Origin: Actinomycetota bacterium
GTDB taxonomy: Bacteria > Actinomycetota > Acidimicrobiia > Acidimicrobiales > Acidimicrobilacustridaceae
Assembly: GCA_009703925.1 (NCBI GenBank)
Contig: WLFD01000006.1
Coordinates: forward strand, 1 to 36,486
Direction of reading: 5' to 3'
Length of the DNA stretch: 36,486 nucleotides
Made by a program: the position numbers and the translations under genes
Shown here: positions 1-7,417 of the stretch, one piece after another
Position numbering within the stretch: the first letter of the stretch is position 1
Layout of the letters: each line of letters starts with the position of its first letter
Notes under the pieces: generated by a model
Database searches by the model: none
Told to the model about the DNA's origin: nothing
The model's input: the letters and a program-made list of their open reading frames with translations, nothing else

Positions 1-393
1 AATCGCCTCGCCCACCGGCACGCCTGCATCGAGATCGGCGACAAGTCGTCGGTGATCATCGGCGGTTCGCGCTGCGGCGGCGGAGCGAATCGCATGGGGA
101 AGGCTCGCTCCGGATCGGAGAGAGCGGATGATCTGATCGACGAGATCCGGAAGATCGCGATCGCCGGCCTTCCGATCCGTGAAGCGGCGAAACCATCTGT
201 TCCCGAACCGAAACCCGTTTCCCGAAGCGGCACCACCGGGACGACGGCGACCGGAGTCGACCCCATCGGCCACCAGCGAATCGAGTCGGCGCCTCACGAC
301 ACCTTCGGCAAGCGCCGGTCGGACACCCGAGAGGGCAAGTGCCGAGAGCAGCACCGACGCTGCGGCGAGGAGGCCGATGATCAACGAGTTCAT
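1..393 (-). CDS. Tad/Flp pilus assembly membrane protein TadB-like (partial, 5' part only)
   Basis: The reading frame is open from an ATG at 393 to the window edge (131 residues, C-terminus missing). Seen: an N-terminal hydrophobic segment (starts MNSLIIGLLAAASVLLSALA), a basic Arg/Gly-rich linker, then LPDLVDQIIRSLRSGASLPH, which resembles the start of a type II secretion F domain (the helix preceding the membrane segments in TadB/GspF proteins). The start overlaps the tadA stop by ATGA, so the two are translationally coupled. Family knowledge: TadB is the inner-membrane platform partner of the TadA ATPase in Flp pilus or Tad secretion systems. The assignment rests mostly on position after tadA plus the partial domain. 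The rest of the operon (tadC, pilins) should lie beyond the left edge. Confidence 0.72.
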   Translation of the reverse strand, partial: MNSLIIGLLAAASVLLSALALSGVRPALAEGVVRRRLDSLVADGVDSGRRRPGGAASGNGFRFGNRWFRRFTDRKAGDRDLPDLVDQIIRSLRSGASLPHAIRSAAAARTADDHRRLVADLDAGVPVGEAI

Positions 394-1583
394 GGCGAAC
401 CGACCGCATGATTTCGGGCCCGTCGGGAGGGGAGTGCCGTCACCCTGCCGTTGTCGTCGAGGAGATCGCGGATCGCCACGGCCTCATGGCCATCACCGCC
501 GACGACAACCTCCGCGATTGCCGCCACACCCCTCGTGCCGTCGGGTCGGCGCACGACATGCACGACGAAGTCGATCGCCGCGCGGATCTGTTCGCGGATC
601 GCAGCCGACGGAAGGGCCACATCGCCCATCAACACGAGCGTTTCGAGCCGGCGCAGGGCATCCACCGGCGAGTTCGCGTGACAGGTCGAAAGCGAGCCCT
701 CCTGACCCGTGTTCATGGCCTGGAGCATGTCGATCGCTTCGCCGGCCCGAACCTCTCCGACGACGATCCTGTCGGGGCGCATTCGCAACGCGTTTCGGAC
801 GAGATCTCGGATCCGCACCTCACCCGAACCCTCGGCATTGGGTGGTCGTGCCTCGAGGCGCACGACATGCGCTCCGGGAAGTCGGAGCTCGGCGGCATCC
901 TCGATCGTGATCACCCGCTCGTCGTCGCCGATGTTCGCCGCCATCGCATTGAGGAGCGTCGTCTTCCCGGCGCCGGCACCTCCGCACACGATCACATTGG
1001 CCCGACTGCGGATGATCCAGCGCAGGAGCCCGGCCACGTCGGGTGTGCAGATGTCGTCGAGCCCAACCGAGCGGGTACCGAAACGTCGGATCGTCAGACA
1101 CGGGCCGTCGACCGCCAGGGGTCGGATGATCGCGTTCACCCTCGACCCGTCGAAAAGTCGGGCGTCGACGATCGGTGAGGCTCGATCGATATGGAGACCG
1201 ATCGGCGCGACGATCCGCTCGATGAGGGCGAGCACCACCGATTCGTCGAGGACGAGTGACGTCGGCGAGAGCCGCCCCGCCCGCTCGATCCAGACGGCGC
1301 CGCCGCCGTTCACCATGACTTCGCTGATATCCGGATCGGTCAGCCACGGCTCGAGGGGGCCCAGTCCGCTCACGCGCCAGCCGACCTCGTCGACCACCCG
1401 TTCGACCATTCCGGCGCCGAGGAGAGGCGCGCGACTGCGCGTCAGTGCGCGCAACTCGTCCCGACTCGTCCCGTCGGCACCCGAACCCCAATGGCCTTCG
1501 AGGAGATCGGTGTGCAGGTGCCCGGAGATGGAATCGATCCCGACGCCGGAACGATCGGGTTCAGGCCGCATCGAGCAGCACAT
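390..1583 (-). CDS. tadA: TadA/CpaF-family secretion ATPase
   Basis: A hexameric AAA-type ATPase that powers Flp/Tad pilus assembly or related secretion at the inner membrane. The 397-residue product has the N-terminal domain (VSGLGPLEPWLTDPDISEVM, about 71-90), a Walker A GGAGAGKTTLL (about 201-211), an Asp box VITIEDAAEL (about 224-233), a Walker B-like region around DRIVVGEVRAGEA (about 271-283), and a His box LSTCHANSP (about 298-306). Length and motif order are normal for CpaF/TadA. The start at 1583 overlaps the 3' end of the ssd-like gene by about 20 bases; an in-frame ATG at 1571 is an alternative, and neither has a clear ribosome binding site. The stop overlaps the tadB start (ATGA). 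No motif is missing. Confidence 0.93.
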   Translation of the reverse strand: MCCSMRPEPDRSGVGIDSISGHLHTDLLEGHWGSGADGTSRDELRALTRSRAPLLGAGMVERVVDEVGWRVSGLGPLEPWLTDPDISEVMVNGGGAVWIERAGRLSPTSLVLDESVVLALIERIVAPIGLHIDRASPIVDARLFDGSRVNAIIRPLAVDGPCLTIRRFGTRSVGLDDICTPDVAGLLRWIIRSRANVIVCGGAGAGKTTLLNAMAANIGDDERVITIEDAAELRLPGAHVVRLEARPPNAEGSGEVRIRDLVRNALRMRPDRIVVGEVRAGEAIDMLQAMNTGQEGSLSTCHANSPVDALRRLETLVLMGDVALPSAAIREQIRAAIDFVVHVVRRPDGTRGVAAIAEVVVGGDGHEAVAIRDLLDDNGRVTALPSRRARNHAVGSP

Positions 1584-2232
1584 CCGTCAACGAACGCGGA
1601 ATCCGCGACGCCAGCACTCCGGCATCGACGGCCCGTGCGATCGCACCGTCGACAGGCACCGTCGCCACAATCGGGGCGCCGAGAACATCGGCGACTTCGC
1701 GTCCACCAAGCGAGCGGTAGCTCTCGTTCACGAGAACGATGCCCGAAGGACGGAACGGAAGGTTGATCGCCCGCCGCAGGGACAGGAAACATGCACGAGT
1801 CACCAGAAACGAATGGGTCGCCCCGAGCACGAACGCCCGTCGGACACTGTCGATCTCCGGATCATCGTGCGGAACGAACGTTCCGACATCGACGATCACC
1901 GGCCGCGGATCGAGAGCCAGGATCGAAACCAGAAGCTCGGCCCGCTCCGGGTCAACGAGCATCCCCCGGCCCCGAGGCAACAGGCTCACTCCCGGGGCCG
2001 CCGGCACTTCGATCCGGCCGAGTGCGTCGGCCGGTGCATCGGAGCCCGCTGCCAGCCACTCGACGACACCCGGCCCCGGAGGTTCGGGCATCCCCAGCGA
2101 GACCGGAACATCACCGGCGAGATCGACAAGCAGCGATCCCTCCTCGTGACGACGTCCCAGAACTGCGGCGAGGGCGCCCGCCACCACCGTGGTTCCCGAA
2201 CCACCCTTTGACGACCAACATGAAACCAACAT
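1561..2232 (-). CDS. Ssd/CpaE-like P-loop ATPase heading the tad operon
   Basis: A 223-residue MinD/ParA-superfamily protein. It begins with a deviant P-loop, CWSSKGGSGTTVVAGALA: the signature lysine of KGG is present, but the usual GKT lysine is threonine, as is common in CpaE-type proteins. A Walker B-like VIVDVGTF lies near residue 113. CpaE/Ssd proteins localise Tad machinery or affect septum placement. Mycobacterial Ssd is longer, with an N-terminal receiver-like domain, so this version is short; it starts directly at the P-loop domain. It sits directly upstream of tadA and diverges from a HAD phosphatase, the same order as Rv3660c/Rv3659c and Rv3661 in M. tuberculosis. ATP hydrolysis may be weak or absent; this is inference. 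Confidence 0.82.
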   Translation of the reverse strand: MLVSCWSSKGGSGTTVVAGALAAVLGRRHEEGSLLVDLAGDVPVSLGMPEPPGPGVVEWLAAGSDAPADALGRIEVPAAPGVSLLPRGRGMLVDPERAELLVSILALDPRPVIVDVGTFVPHDDPEIDSVRRAFVLGATHSFLVTRACFLSLRRAINLPFRPSGIVLVNESYRSLGGREVADVLGAPIVATVPVDGAIARAVDAGVLASRIPRSLTDVLLDAA

Positions 2233-2241
2233 CGACCCTCC

Positions 2242-2286
2242 CGGTTGCAGACAGTCCGATCACAGACAGTCCGGTTGCAGACGACC
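2242..2286. repeat. Three 15-bp imperfect tandem units in the ssd-HAD intergenic region
   Basis: CGGTTGCAGACAGTC, CGATCACAGACAGTC and CGGTTGCAGACGACC follow one another directly. They lie just upstream of the ssd-like gene (minus strand) and about 125 bases before the HAD gene (plus strand), in the shared 179-bp promoter region. This could be an operator array or a simple duplication. There is no direct evidence for protein binding. Confidence 0.5.
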
Positions 2287-2411
2287 AACGATCGGACGGC
2301 ACAGCGATCCGACGTCAGCCAGGGGGAGGTGTGCGGACGTTACGAGTCGACCTGCGGGTGGTCAATGGTCTCAATCACTCATCCGCGCTGTCGCCGTATG
2401 CTCGCGGGGTG

Positions 2412-3236
2412 ATGGAGGCCGCTTTCTTCGACCTGGACAAGACCGTCATCGCCAAAGCGTCGATGGTTGCGTTCGGTCGTTCCTTCCGCCAAGCGGGAAT
2501 GATCAACAGGCGCGTCATGGCCCGTGCCGCATGGAACGGTCTTCTCTTCCATTACCTGGGGGCAGACGAGGAGCGGATGCGGACGTTCCGCGAATCGGCT
2601 CTAAGGATCACGCGGGGTTGGGACCATCAGGCCGTCGGCAACCTCGTCGGCCGGACCCTCACCGACGTGATCGATCCGATCGTCTATGACGAAGCACTCG
2701 ATCTCATCCGGGAACACCGCGAGGCCGGACGTCTCGTGTACATCGTTTCGGCCTCACCCGAAGAGATCGTGACCCCACTCGCCGCGTATCTCGGTGCCGA
2801 CGGCGCCATCGCCAGCAGTGCCCGACTCGATGCGGCCGGTCGCTATACGGGCGAGGTGGATGTCTACGCCTACGGACCGTTCAAGGCCGAAGCAATCCGC
2901 GCGGTTGCCGAACGCGAAGGCATCGACCTGTCGCGCAGCTATGCCTATTCGGATTCCGCCACCGACGAACCGATGCTCCGCTGCGTCGGTCATCCGTTCG
3001 CCGTCAATCCCGATCGAGAGTTGTCCCGCATCGCAAAGACCGAATCATGGCCGGTCCTGCTGTTCAGCCATGGCGTGCCCCTGCGCGAGAGGATGAACCT
3101 CCCGCCAACCCGACATCTGGCCATGGGGGCGGCGATCGCAACCGTCGCCTCACTCGGCGCGATTGCGACTTGGTGGGTCGTGTCCAAACGACACGACCGT
3201 CATGGGTTCAGGTTCAGGCGTCCTGAAGTTTCTTGA
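2412..3236 (+). CDS. HAD-IB family phosphatase with C-terminal membrane anchor
   Basis: A 274-residue SerB-like HAD hydrolase. Motif I is AFFDLDKTVIAKAS (nucleophile Asp near residue 6), motif II is YIVSASPEEI, and motif III/IV is a Lys in YGPFKAEAIR followed by YAYSDSATDEPML. The C-terminus carries one hydrophobic helix (AMGAAIATVASLGAIATWWV) and a basic tail, so the enzyme is probably tethered to the membrane facing the cytosol. The ATG at 2412 is chosen because the HAD fold begins there; a GTG lies one codon upstream. The longer in-frame extension to 1791 has no HAD homology and runs antisense to ssd and tadA. The family is conserved next to ssd/tad loci in actinobacteria; the substrate is not known. 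Confidence 0.88.
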   Translation: MEAAFFDLDKTVIAKASMVAFGRSFRQAGMINRRVMARAAWNGLLFHYLGADEERMRTFRESALRITRGWDHQAVGNLVGRTLTDVIDPIVYDEALDLIREHREAGRLVYIVSASPEEIVTPLAAYLGADGAIASSARLDAAGRYTGEVDVYAYGPFKAEAIRAVAEREGIDLSRSYAYSDSATDEPMLRCVGHPFAVNPDRELSRIAKTESWPVLLFSHGVPLRERMNLPPTRHLAMGAAIATVASLGAIATWWVVSKRHDRHGFRFRRPEVS

Positions 3237-3288
3237 CTGCGAATGCGGCGAGGGCGATCACGACGATGAGTACGAGAAGCTTCTTCAT
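3214..3288 (-). CDS. Possible 24-residue membrane microprotein
   Basis: ATG at 3288, stop at 3214. The product begins MKKLLVLIVVIALAAFAVKK and ends LQDA: a basic start, one hydrophobic helix and a charged tail. This resembles the many actinobacterial single-helix microproteins (the DLW-39 type starts similarly, but the DLW motif is absent here). It is convergent with the HAD gene and overlaps its last 23 bases. No good Shine-Dalgarno sequence is visible upstream. It is supported only by its membrane-protein-like composition, so it may be chance. Confidence 0.4.
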   Translation of the reverse strand: MKKLLVLIVVIALAAFAVKKLQDA

Positions 3289-3360
3289 GACAGCGAGTCT
3301 AGAGGTCTCACCCGAAATCGGCCATCGGGAACGCCCGGGTTGCCCTGCCTGAGGTAATTC

Positions 3361-3915
3361 CTACTTCGGTGAGGTGTTCCCGCCGGAATCGACGCGGTCG
3401 ATACGCATGATCCGGCAGGTGAACGCGCCATCCGGGCGTGTTTGCGCCACGGAGTCCCAGTTCACGGTGGTGCTGGGTTCGATGTTGGTGAGAAGGACGT
3501 CGGTCGAATCGAACTCGACGCCGAATGGCCCCGCCCCGCCCGATCGGTACGAGATCACGAACGTGTAATCGGCCGGTTCGTTGGTCCAGTTCGTGATCGT
3601 TCCGGCAGCGCGGACTCCGTCTCCGTCCACATCACATGAACCGAGATGGATGTCGCGTTGTGGCGGATGGACGATGTCGGTGCTGGTCGTGTCGATACCG
3701 GTCTCCACCACGATCTTCTGCAGAGCTGCAGCATCGCCCTCGTCGCCGGCGCTGAAGAAGACCTTGACGATCACGAAGATGGCGACGAACGCGACCACGG
3801 CCACCATGGCCAGAACGCCGGTCACGACTCCCGCGACAAGGCATCCTTCATGATGTTCGTCTTCGGAATCCGGGGGACCGACGCTTTCCGGGCTGGTTTC
3901 GATCGGTCCGGACAT
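3361..3915 (-). CDS. Membrane-anchored extracytoplasmic protein, FxLYD-like fold
   Basis: 184 residues. A short acidic cytoplasmic N-terminus contains HHEGC, followed by one long transmembrane helix (about 28-53, VAGVVTGVLAMVAVVAFVAI) and an extracytoplasmic domain of about 115 residues. That domain holds a pattern (AAGTITNWTNEPADYTFVIS, then SVAQTRPDGAFTCRIMRIDR) reminiscent of FxLYD/DUF3426-type beta-sandwich domains, in which a residual-interaction term is followed by a conserved Asn and aromatic strand. Two cysteines (SCDVDG and FTCRI) could form a disulfide. The function is unknown. It lies 29 bases downstream of the sigma factor gene on the same strand and may be read from the same transcript. 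Confidence 0.72.
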   Translation of the reverse strand: MSGPIETSPESVGPPDSEDEHHEGCLVAGVVTGVLAMVAVVAFVAIFVIVKVFFSAGDEGDAAALQKIVVETGIDTTSTDIVHPPQRDIHLGSCDVDGDGVRAAGTITNWTNEPADYTFVISYRSGGAGPFGVEFDSTDVLLTNIEPSTTVNWDSVAQTRPDGAFTCRIMRIDRVDSGGNTSPK

Positions 3916-3944
3916 GGATGGTGCGACGCGAACCGGGCGGAGGT

Positions 3945-4883
3945 TCAGACAGCGAGCAGGTCGCGGGCGCCGGTGTCCGAGGACGGGTGACGCAACTTCG
4001 ACATTGCACGAGCTTCGATCTGACGGATGCGCTCGCGGGTGAGGTTGAAATGCTCGCCCACCTCTTCGAGGGTCCGGGGCTCGCCGCGGTCAAGGCCGAA
4101 ACGGAGCTTCAGGATCTCGCGCTCGCGCTCATCGAGCGGCGAGAGCAGACGGGAGATCTCCTCCGGAAGGAGGGCCGTGGCCGCAACCTCGAAGGGGGAC
4201 TCGGCCGAACGATCCTCGACGACATCGCCGAGTTCGGCATCGCCGTCCTCGCGCAACGGTTCGGAGAGCGACAGCGGCTCGGCCGCGAAGCGAAGGGCTT
4301 CGGTGACCTTGTCCTCCGGCATCTCGACCTCGGCCGAGAGTTCGGCGAGCGTGGCCGGGCGACCGAACTTGAGCTCGAGGCGGGCACGGGCCTTCTGGAG
4401 ACGGGCGAGGGTGTCGCCGGCATGCACAGGGAGACGGATGGTGCGGCCCGTGTTGGCGATGCCGCGGGTGATGGCCTGACGGATCCACCAGGTCGCGTAG
4501 GTCGAGAACTTGAAACCCTTGCGCCAGTCGAACTTCTCGACGGCGTGCATGAGGCCGAGGTTGCCTTCCTGGATGAGATCCAGGAGAGGAAGGCCGGATG
4601 CCTGATACTTCTTGGCGATCGAAACCACGAGACGAAGGTTCGACTGCACGAAGGTGCGCTCGGCGTCTTCGCCCTGCTTGATCGACCGGCGCAGTTCGCG
4701 CTTGCGGGCCGGCGTGAGCGTGGCCGCAGCATCGAACTCGGTCTTGGCCTCGGTACCGGCCTCGATGGCCTGTGCGAGACGGACCTCGTCGTCCTTGGTG
4801 AGCAGGGGGTACTGCCCGATGTCGGTGAGATAGAGGCGGACGAGATCTTCTTCGTCGCGTTCTACGCGCTCTTTAGCCACCAC
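3945..4883 (-). CDS. RNA polymerase sigma-70 factor, group 1/2-like (SigA/SigB type)
   Basis: A 312-residue sigma factor directing RNA polymerase to -35/-10 promoters. Region 1.2 is near 11-43 (DLVRLYLTDIGQYPLLTKDD), region 2 near 79-145 (NLRLVVSIAKKY, DLIQEGNLGLMHAVEKFDWR, FSTYATWWIRQAITR), region 3 near 150-220, and region 4 near 240-298 with the helix-turn-helix TLEEVGEHFNLTRERIRQIE. Region 1.1 is missing and the non-conserved insert is short, which fits a group-2 (SigB-like) factor better than the primary sigma, though a compact primary sigma cannot be excluded. Two tandem GTG codons begin the frame (4883 and 4880); GAGG upstream sits 3 and 6 bases away, favouring the second. A leader with direct repeats precedes it. 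Confidence 0.93.
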   Translation of the reverse strand: MVAKERVERDEEDLVRLYLTDIGQYPLLTKDDEVRLAQAIEAGTEAKTEFDAAATLTPARKRELRRSIKQGEDAERTFVQSNLRLVVSIAKKYQASGLPLLDLIQEGNLGLMHAVEKFDWRKGFKFSTYATWWIRQAITRGIANTGRTIRLPVHAGDTLARLQKARARLELKFGRPATLAELSAEVEMPEDKVTEALRFAAEPLSLSEPLREDGDAELGDVVEDRSAESPFEVAATALLPEEISRLLSPLDEREREILKLRFGLDRGEPRTLEEVGEHFNLTRERIRQIEARAMSKLRHPSSDTGARDLLAV

Positions 4884-4916
4884 ACACCTCGTCGATCGAA
4901 CGGACTGCCACGGAAA

Positions 4917-4966
4917 CTGATCTCACTACTGATCTCACTGCTGCTGATCTCACTGCTGATCCCCTG
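4917..4966. repeat. 12-bp direct repeats in the sigma-factor leader
   Basis: Read on the plus strand, units of CTGATCTCACTR occur at 4917-4928, 4929-4940 and, after a CTG spacer, 4944-4955, followed by a partial unit CTGATCCCCTG to 4966. On the coding (minus) strand the unit is CAGTGAGATCAG. The array lies between the predicted promoter and the sigma start codon, so it would be transcribed in the 5' leader. It could bind a regulator or affect RNA structure; function is inferred from position only. Confidence 0.7.
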
Positions 4967-4992
4967 TCAATGGGTTCCCGCCGGAAGGTCGG

Positions 4993-5021
4993 GACCTAGA
5001 CCACGATACCGGTCAGGTCAA
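4993..5021 (-). promoter_or_regulatory. Candidate promoter of the sigma-factor gene
   Basis: On the minus strand, TTGACC (5021-5016) is followed after 17 bases by TAGGTC (4998-4993). The -35 is good; the -10 is weak at its last base. Transcription would start near 4986, giving a leader of about 100 bases that contains the 12-bp repeats. Confidence 0.4.
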
Positions 5022-5050
5022 GACCCCCCACCACGGAGAACCCCGGAACC

Positions 5051-5596
5051 TCACCCGGGTCCGAAAAGCCCGTTGTTTGCAGCGATCGCAGCCGAAACCG
5101 AGTCGGCTCCGATCGTCATCGGCGCCGATTCCAGCCCGGAAACCGCGGAAAGGGCCCGATCCCGGCCGATATCGAAGAGGCCGATCTCCAGCAACCGTCG
5201 CACCGGAGCGGTCGACACCGTCGAACTCGACGCAAGATGCTTCTCCATCGCCCCGGACAACGCGGGAAGGAGGACTCCGGCGGCGAGGACGAGGCGGCCG
5301 CGGGGATCTCCGGCGTCCTGCCCGGCACTTGCTGCGGCGGCAAGGACGGTTTCGGCGCCAGCAGGAGGCAGAACGAGGGAATCGGCACCGGGTGGAGCCG
5401 TGGGCAGGGCTTCGAACCACCGACGGGCGCGCCATCCCGCATGCTCGCCGAGTTCGGCCAGAAGCAGTTTCGATTCCGGATCGGAGGTGCTCGGCACCCA
5501 CCCGCCGAACAGCGCGAAGAACTGCTGCTCGACCCAGCAGTACCCGCCGATACGGGCAGCAAGACCACGCGCCGTCGACAGATCCGGCGTGCTCAT
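5051..5596 (-). CDS. Unknown protein, probably all-helical
   Basis: 181 residues, family not recognised. The sequence is Ala/Leu-rich and looks helical. An N-terminal part contains YCWVEQQFFALFGGWV, followed by ELGEHAGWRARRWFEALP, where a Glu (VEQQ) and a Glu-x-x-His-like pair (ELGEH) recall ferritin-like helical bundles, but the spacing is not diagnostic. No signal peptide or clear transmembrane helix is present. It is the next gene after nadE on the same strand, 61 bases downstream, with its own ATG at 5596; co-transcription with nadE is possible. Codon-position GC pattern and reading-frame length support a real gene rather than an antisense artefact. Confidence 0.68.
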   Translation of the reverse strand: MSTPDLSTARGLAARIGGYCWVEQQFFALFGGWVPSTSDPESKLLLAELGEHAGWRARRWFEALPTAPPGADSLVLPPAGAETVLAAAASAGQDAGDPRGRLVLAAGVLLPALSGAMEKHLASSSTVSTAPVRRLLEIGLFDIGRDRALSAVSGLESAPMTIGADSVSAAIAANNGLFGPG

Positions 5597-5657
5597 GCTC
5601 GAGGGCTTTCGGGGCGCACCGGTGTCACATGTCGCAGGTTAGAACCCCGGCACCCGT

Positions 5658-7370
5658 TCATCGTCGGTACCGGTTGACGATGGGGAGGCGGCGATCCTTG
5701 CCGAATCCCTTGGAGGTCACACGTGGACCGGGGGGCGACTGACGACGTTTGTATTCCGCGAGGTCGACCAGGCCGACGATGCGATCGACGATCGCGGCGT
5801 CATGGCCCAGGGCGACGATCTCGGCAGCGGAGAGGTCGCCCTCGACATAGAGCGCAAGAATCGGGTCGAGGATCTCGTACGGCGGCAGGCTCTGGTCGTC
5901 GCGCTGATCGGGACGGAGTTCGGCCGACGGCGGTTTGGACAGCACCGACTCGGGGATGATCTCGCGGCCGGCCGAAACGTTTCGATGGCGGCACAGTCGG
6001 TACACGAGCAGTTTCGACACGTCCTTGATGACGGCATAACCGCCGGCGGTGTCGCCGTAGAGCGTCGAATAGCCAACCGAGGACTCACTCTTGTTCCCCG
6101 TGTTGAGCAGCATCCATCCGAACGCGTTGGACAGGCCCATCAGCACCACCGCCCGGATCCTGCTCTGCAGATTCTCCTCGGCGAGCCCGATCTCGTGGCC
6201 TTCGTAGGAAGGCTCGAGCATTCCCATCAAAGACGCGTGCGCCGGTTCGATGGCGATCGTCCGATGATCGATTCCCAGATTCTCGGCGAGGGCGACGGCA
6301 TCGGAGATCGAATGCCCGCTCGAGTAACGCGAGGGCATGAGCACGCCGTGCACGTGCTCGGCCCCCAGGGCGTCGACGGCGATCGCAGCGACAAGCGCCG
6401 AATCGATGCCACCGGAGAGACCGATCACGACGTCGGTGAACCCGTTCTTCCGCACGAAGTCCCGGGTACCGAGCACCAGCGCGTTCCAGATCTCTTCCTC
6501 TTCACCGAGAGTCGGCGCCACACCCGGCGCAACGATCACCGGTCGGCCAGCCGGTGCCGCTACGGCATCGTCGAATTCGACATCGACGACGAAGAGGCCC
6601 TCCACGAACTGTGGAGCGCGGGCTGTCACGGTGCCATCGGCCGACATGACGAACGAATCCCCGTCGAAAACGAGTTCGTCCTGACCACCGACCTGATTGA
6701 CGTACACAACCGTTGCATTCGCCTCGCGCGCCCGTTCGGCGATCACGGCGGAGCGGGCCAGCGACTTGCCGGAGTTGTAGGGCGAGGCGTTGATGTTGAC
6801 CACCAGCGACACGCCTTCGGCGCCAAGTGCTGCGATGGGACCATCGGCCGCCCACGCGTCCTCACAGATGGAGATGCCGACCTTGACTCCGGAGACTTCG
6901 ACCACGACGAGGGGGCCGGACCCGGCCGTGAAGTAGCGCTGTTCATCGAAGACCGAATAATTCGGCAGCTTGCGCTTCCGGTAGACCGCGACCGATTCTC
7001 CGCCGGCGAAGACGGCCGCGGAGTTGTAGAGCACCGAACGGTTGGCCCGCTTCGGATGCTGCTCGCTCTCGTAATGGGCCGAATCGGCAAGCTGGCCAGC
7101 CGGCCCCTGTTCCACGAATCCGGCAACCGTCAGACACCGTCCCGACGCGGCGATCACGCTTTCGAGTGCCTCCCGGGCGTCTTCGACGAAGCTCGGTCGG
7201 AGCAGGAGATCCTCGGGGGGATACCCGGTGATCGCCAGTTCCGGGAACGCAAGAAGATCACAGCCCAGCGCCTCGGCCTCCAACATCACGGCGCGCATGC
7301 GCGCCGCGTTGCCGGGAAGGTCACCGACGACAGGATTGATCTGGGCGAGGCCGACTCGTAGCGCGGGCAC
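5658..7370 (-). CDS. nadE: Glutamine-dependent NAD+ synthetase
   Basis: 570 residues, two domains. The N-terminal nitrilase-type glutaminase carries the Glu-Lys-Cys triad: E44 in LAFPELAITGYPPEDLL, K134 in RKRKLPNYSVFD, and C169 in GISICEDAWAADG. The C-terminal adenine-nucleotide alpha-hydrolase domain has the PP-loop VIGLSGGIDSALVAAI (SGGIDSA at 319-325) and NTGNKSESSVGYSTLYGD near 430. It amidates nicotinic-acid adenine dinucleotide to NAD+ using ammonia from glutamine in the cytosol. It belongs to the roughly 540-580 residue bacterial form, not the longer mycobacterial form. It is divergent from glnE, with 47 bases between start codons, so both promoters overlap in that gap or within the genes. 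Both enzymes concern glutamine. Confidence 0.97.
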   Translation of the reverse strand: MPALRVGLAQINPVVGDLPGNAARMRAVMLEAEALGCDLLAFPELAITGYPPEDLLLRPSFVEDAREALESVIAASGRCLTVAGFVEQGPAGQLADSAHYESEQHPKRANRSVLYNSAAVFAGGESVAVYRKRKLPNYSVFDEQRYFTAGSGPLVVVEVSGVKVGISICEDAWAADGPIAALGAEGVSLVVNINASPYNSGKSLARSAVIAERAREANATVVYVNQVGGQDELVFDGDSFVMSADGTVTARAPQFVEGLFVVDVEFDDAVAAPAGRPVIVAPGVAPTLGEEEEIWNALVLGTRDFVRKNGFTDVVIGLSGGIDSALVAAIAVDALGAEHVHGVLMPSRYSSGHSISDAVALAENLGIDHRTIAIEPAHASLMGMLEPSYEGHEIGLAEENLQSRIRAVVLMGLSNAFGWMLLNTGNKSESSVGYSTLYGDTAGGYAVIKDVSKLLVYRLCRHRNVSAGREIIPESVLSKPPSAELRPDQRDDQSLPPYEILDPILALYVEGDLSAAEIVALGHDAAIVDRIVGLVDLAEYKRRQSPPGPRVTSKGFGKDRRLPIVNRYRR

Positions 7371-7417
7371 CCGGAAAGACTACGGGGGTCCGGAGCCGGA
7401 GGAATAGCCTCGGCAGG

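Noticed and set aside
3918-5642. Plus-strand open frame of 574 codons across the sigma factor and the unknown gene
   Set aside because: It runs antisense to a clear sigma-70 protein and through its promoter and repeats; composition is unlike a protein.
5802-7361. Plus-strand open frame of 519 codons opposite nadE
   Set aside because: The minus strand carries all NadE catalytic residues; the opposite frame has no recognisable domain and arises from codon bias.
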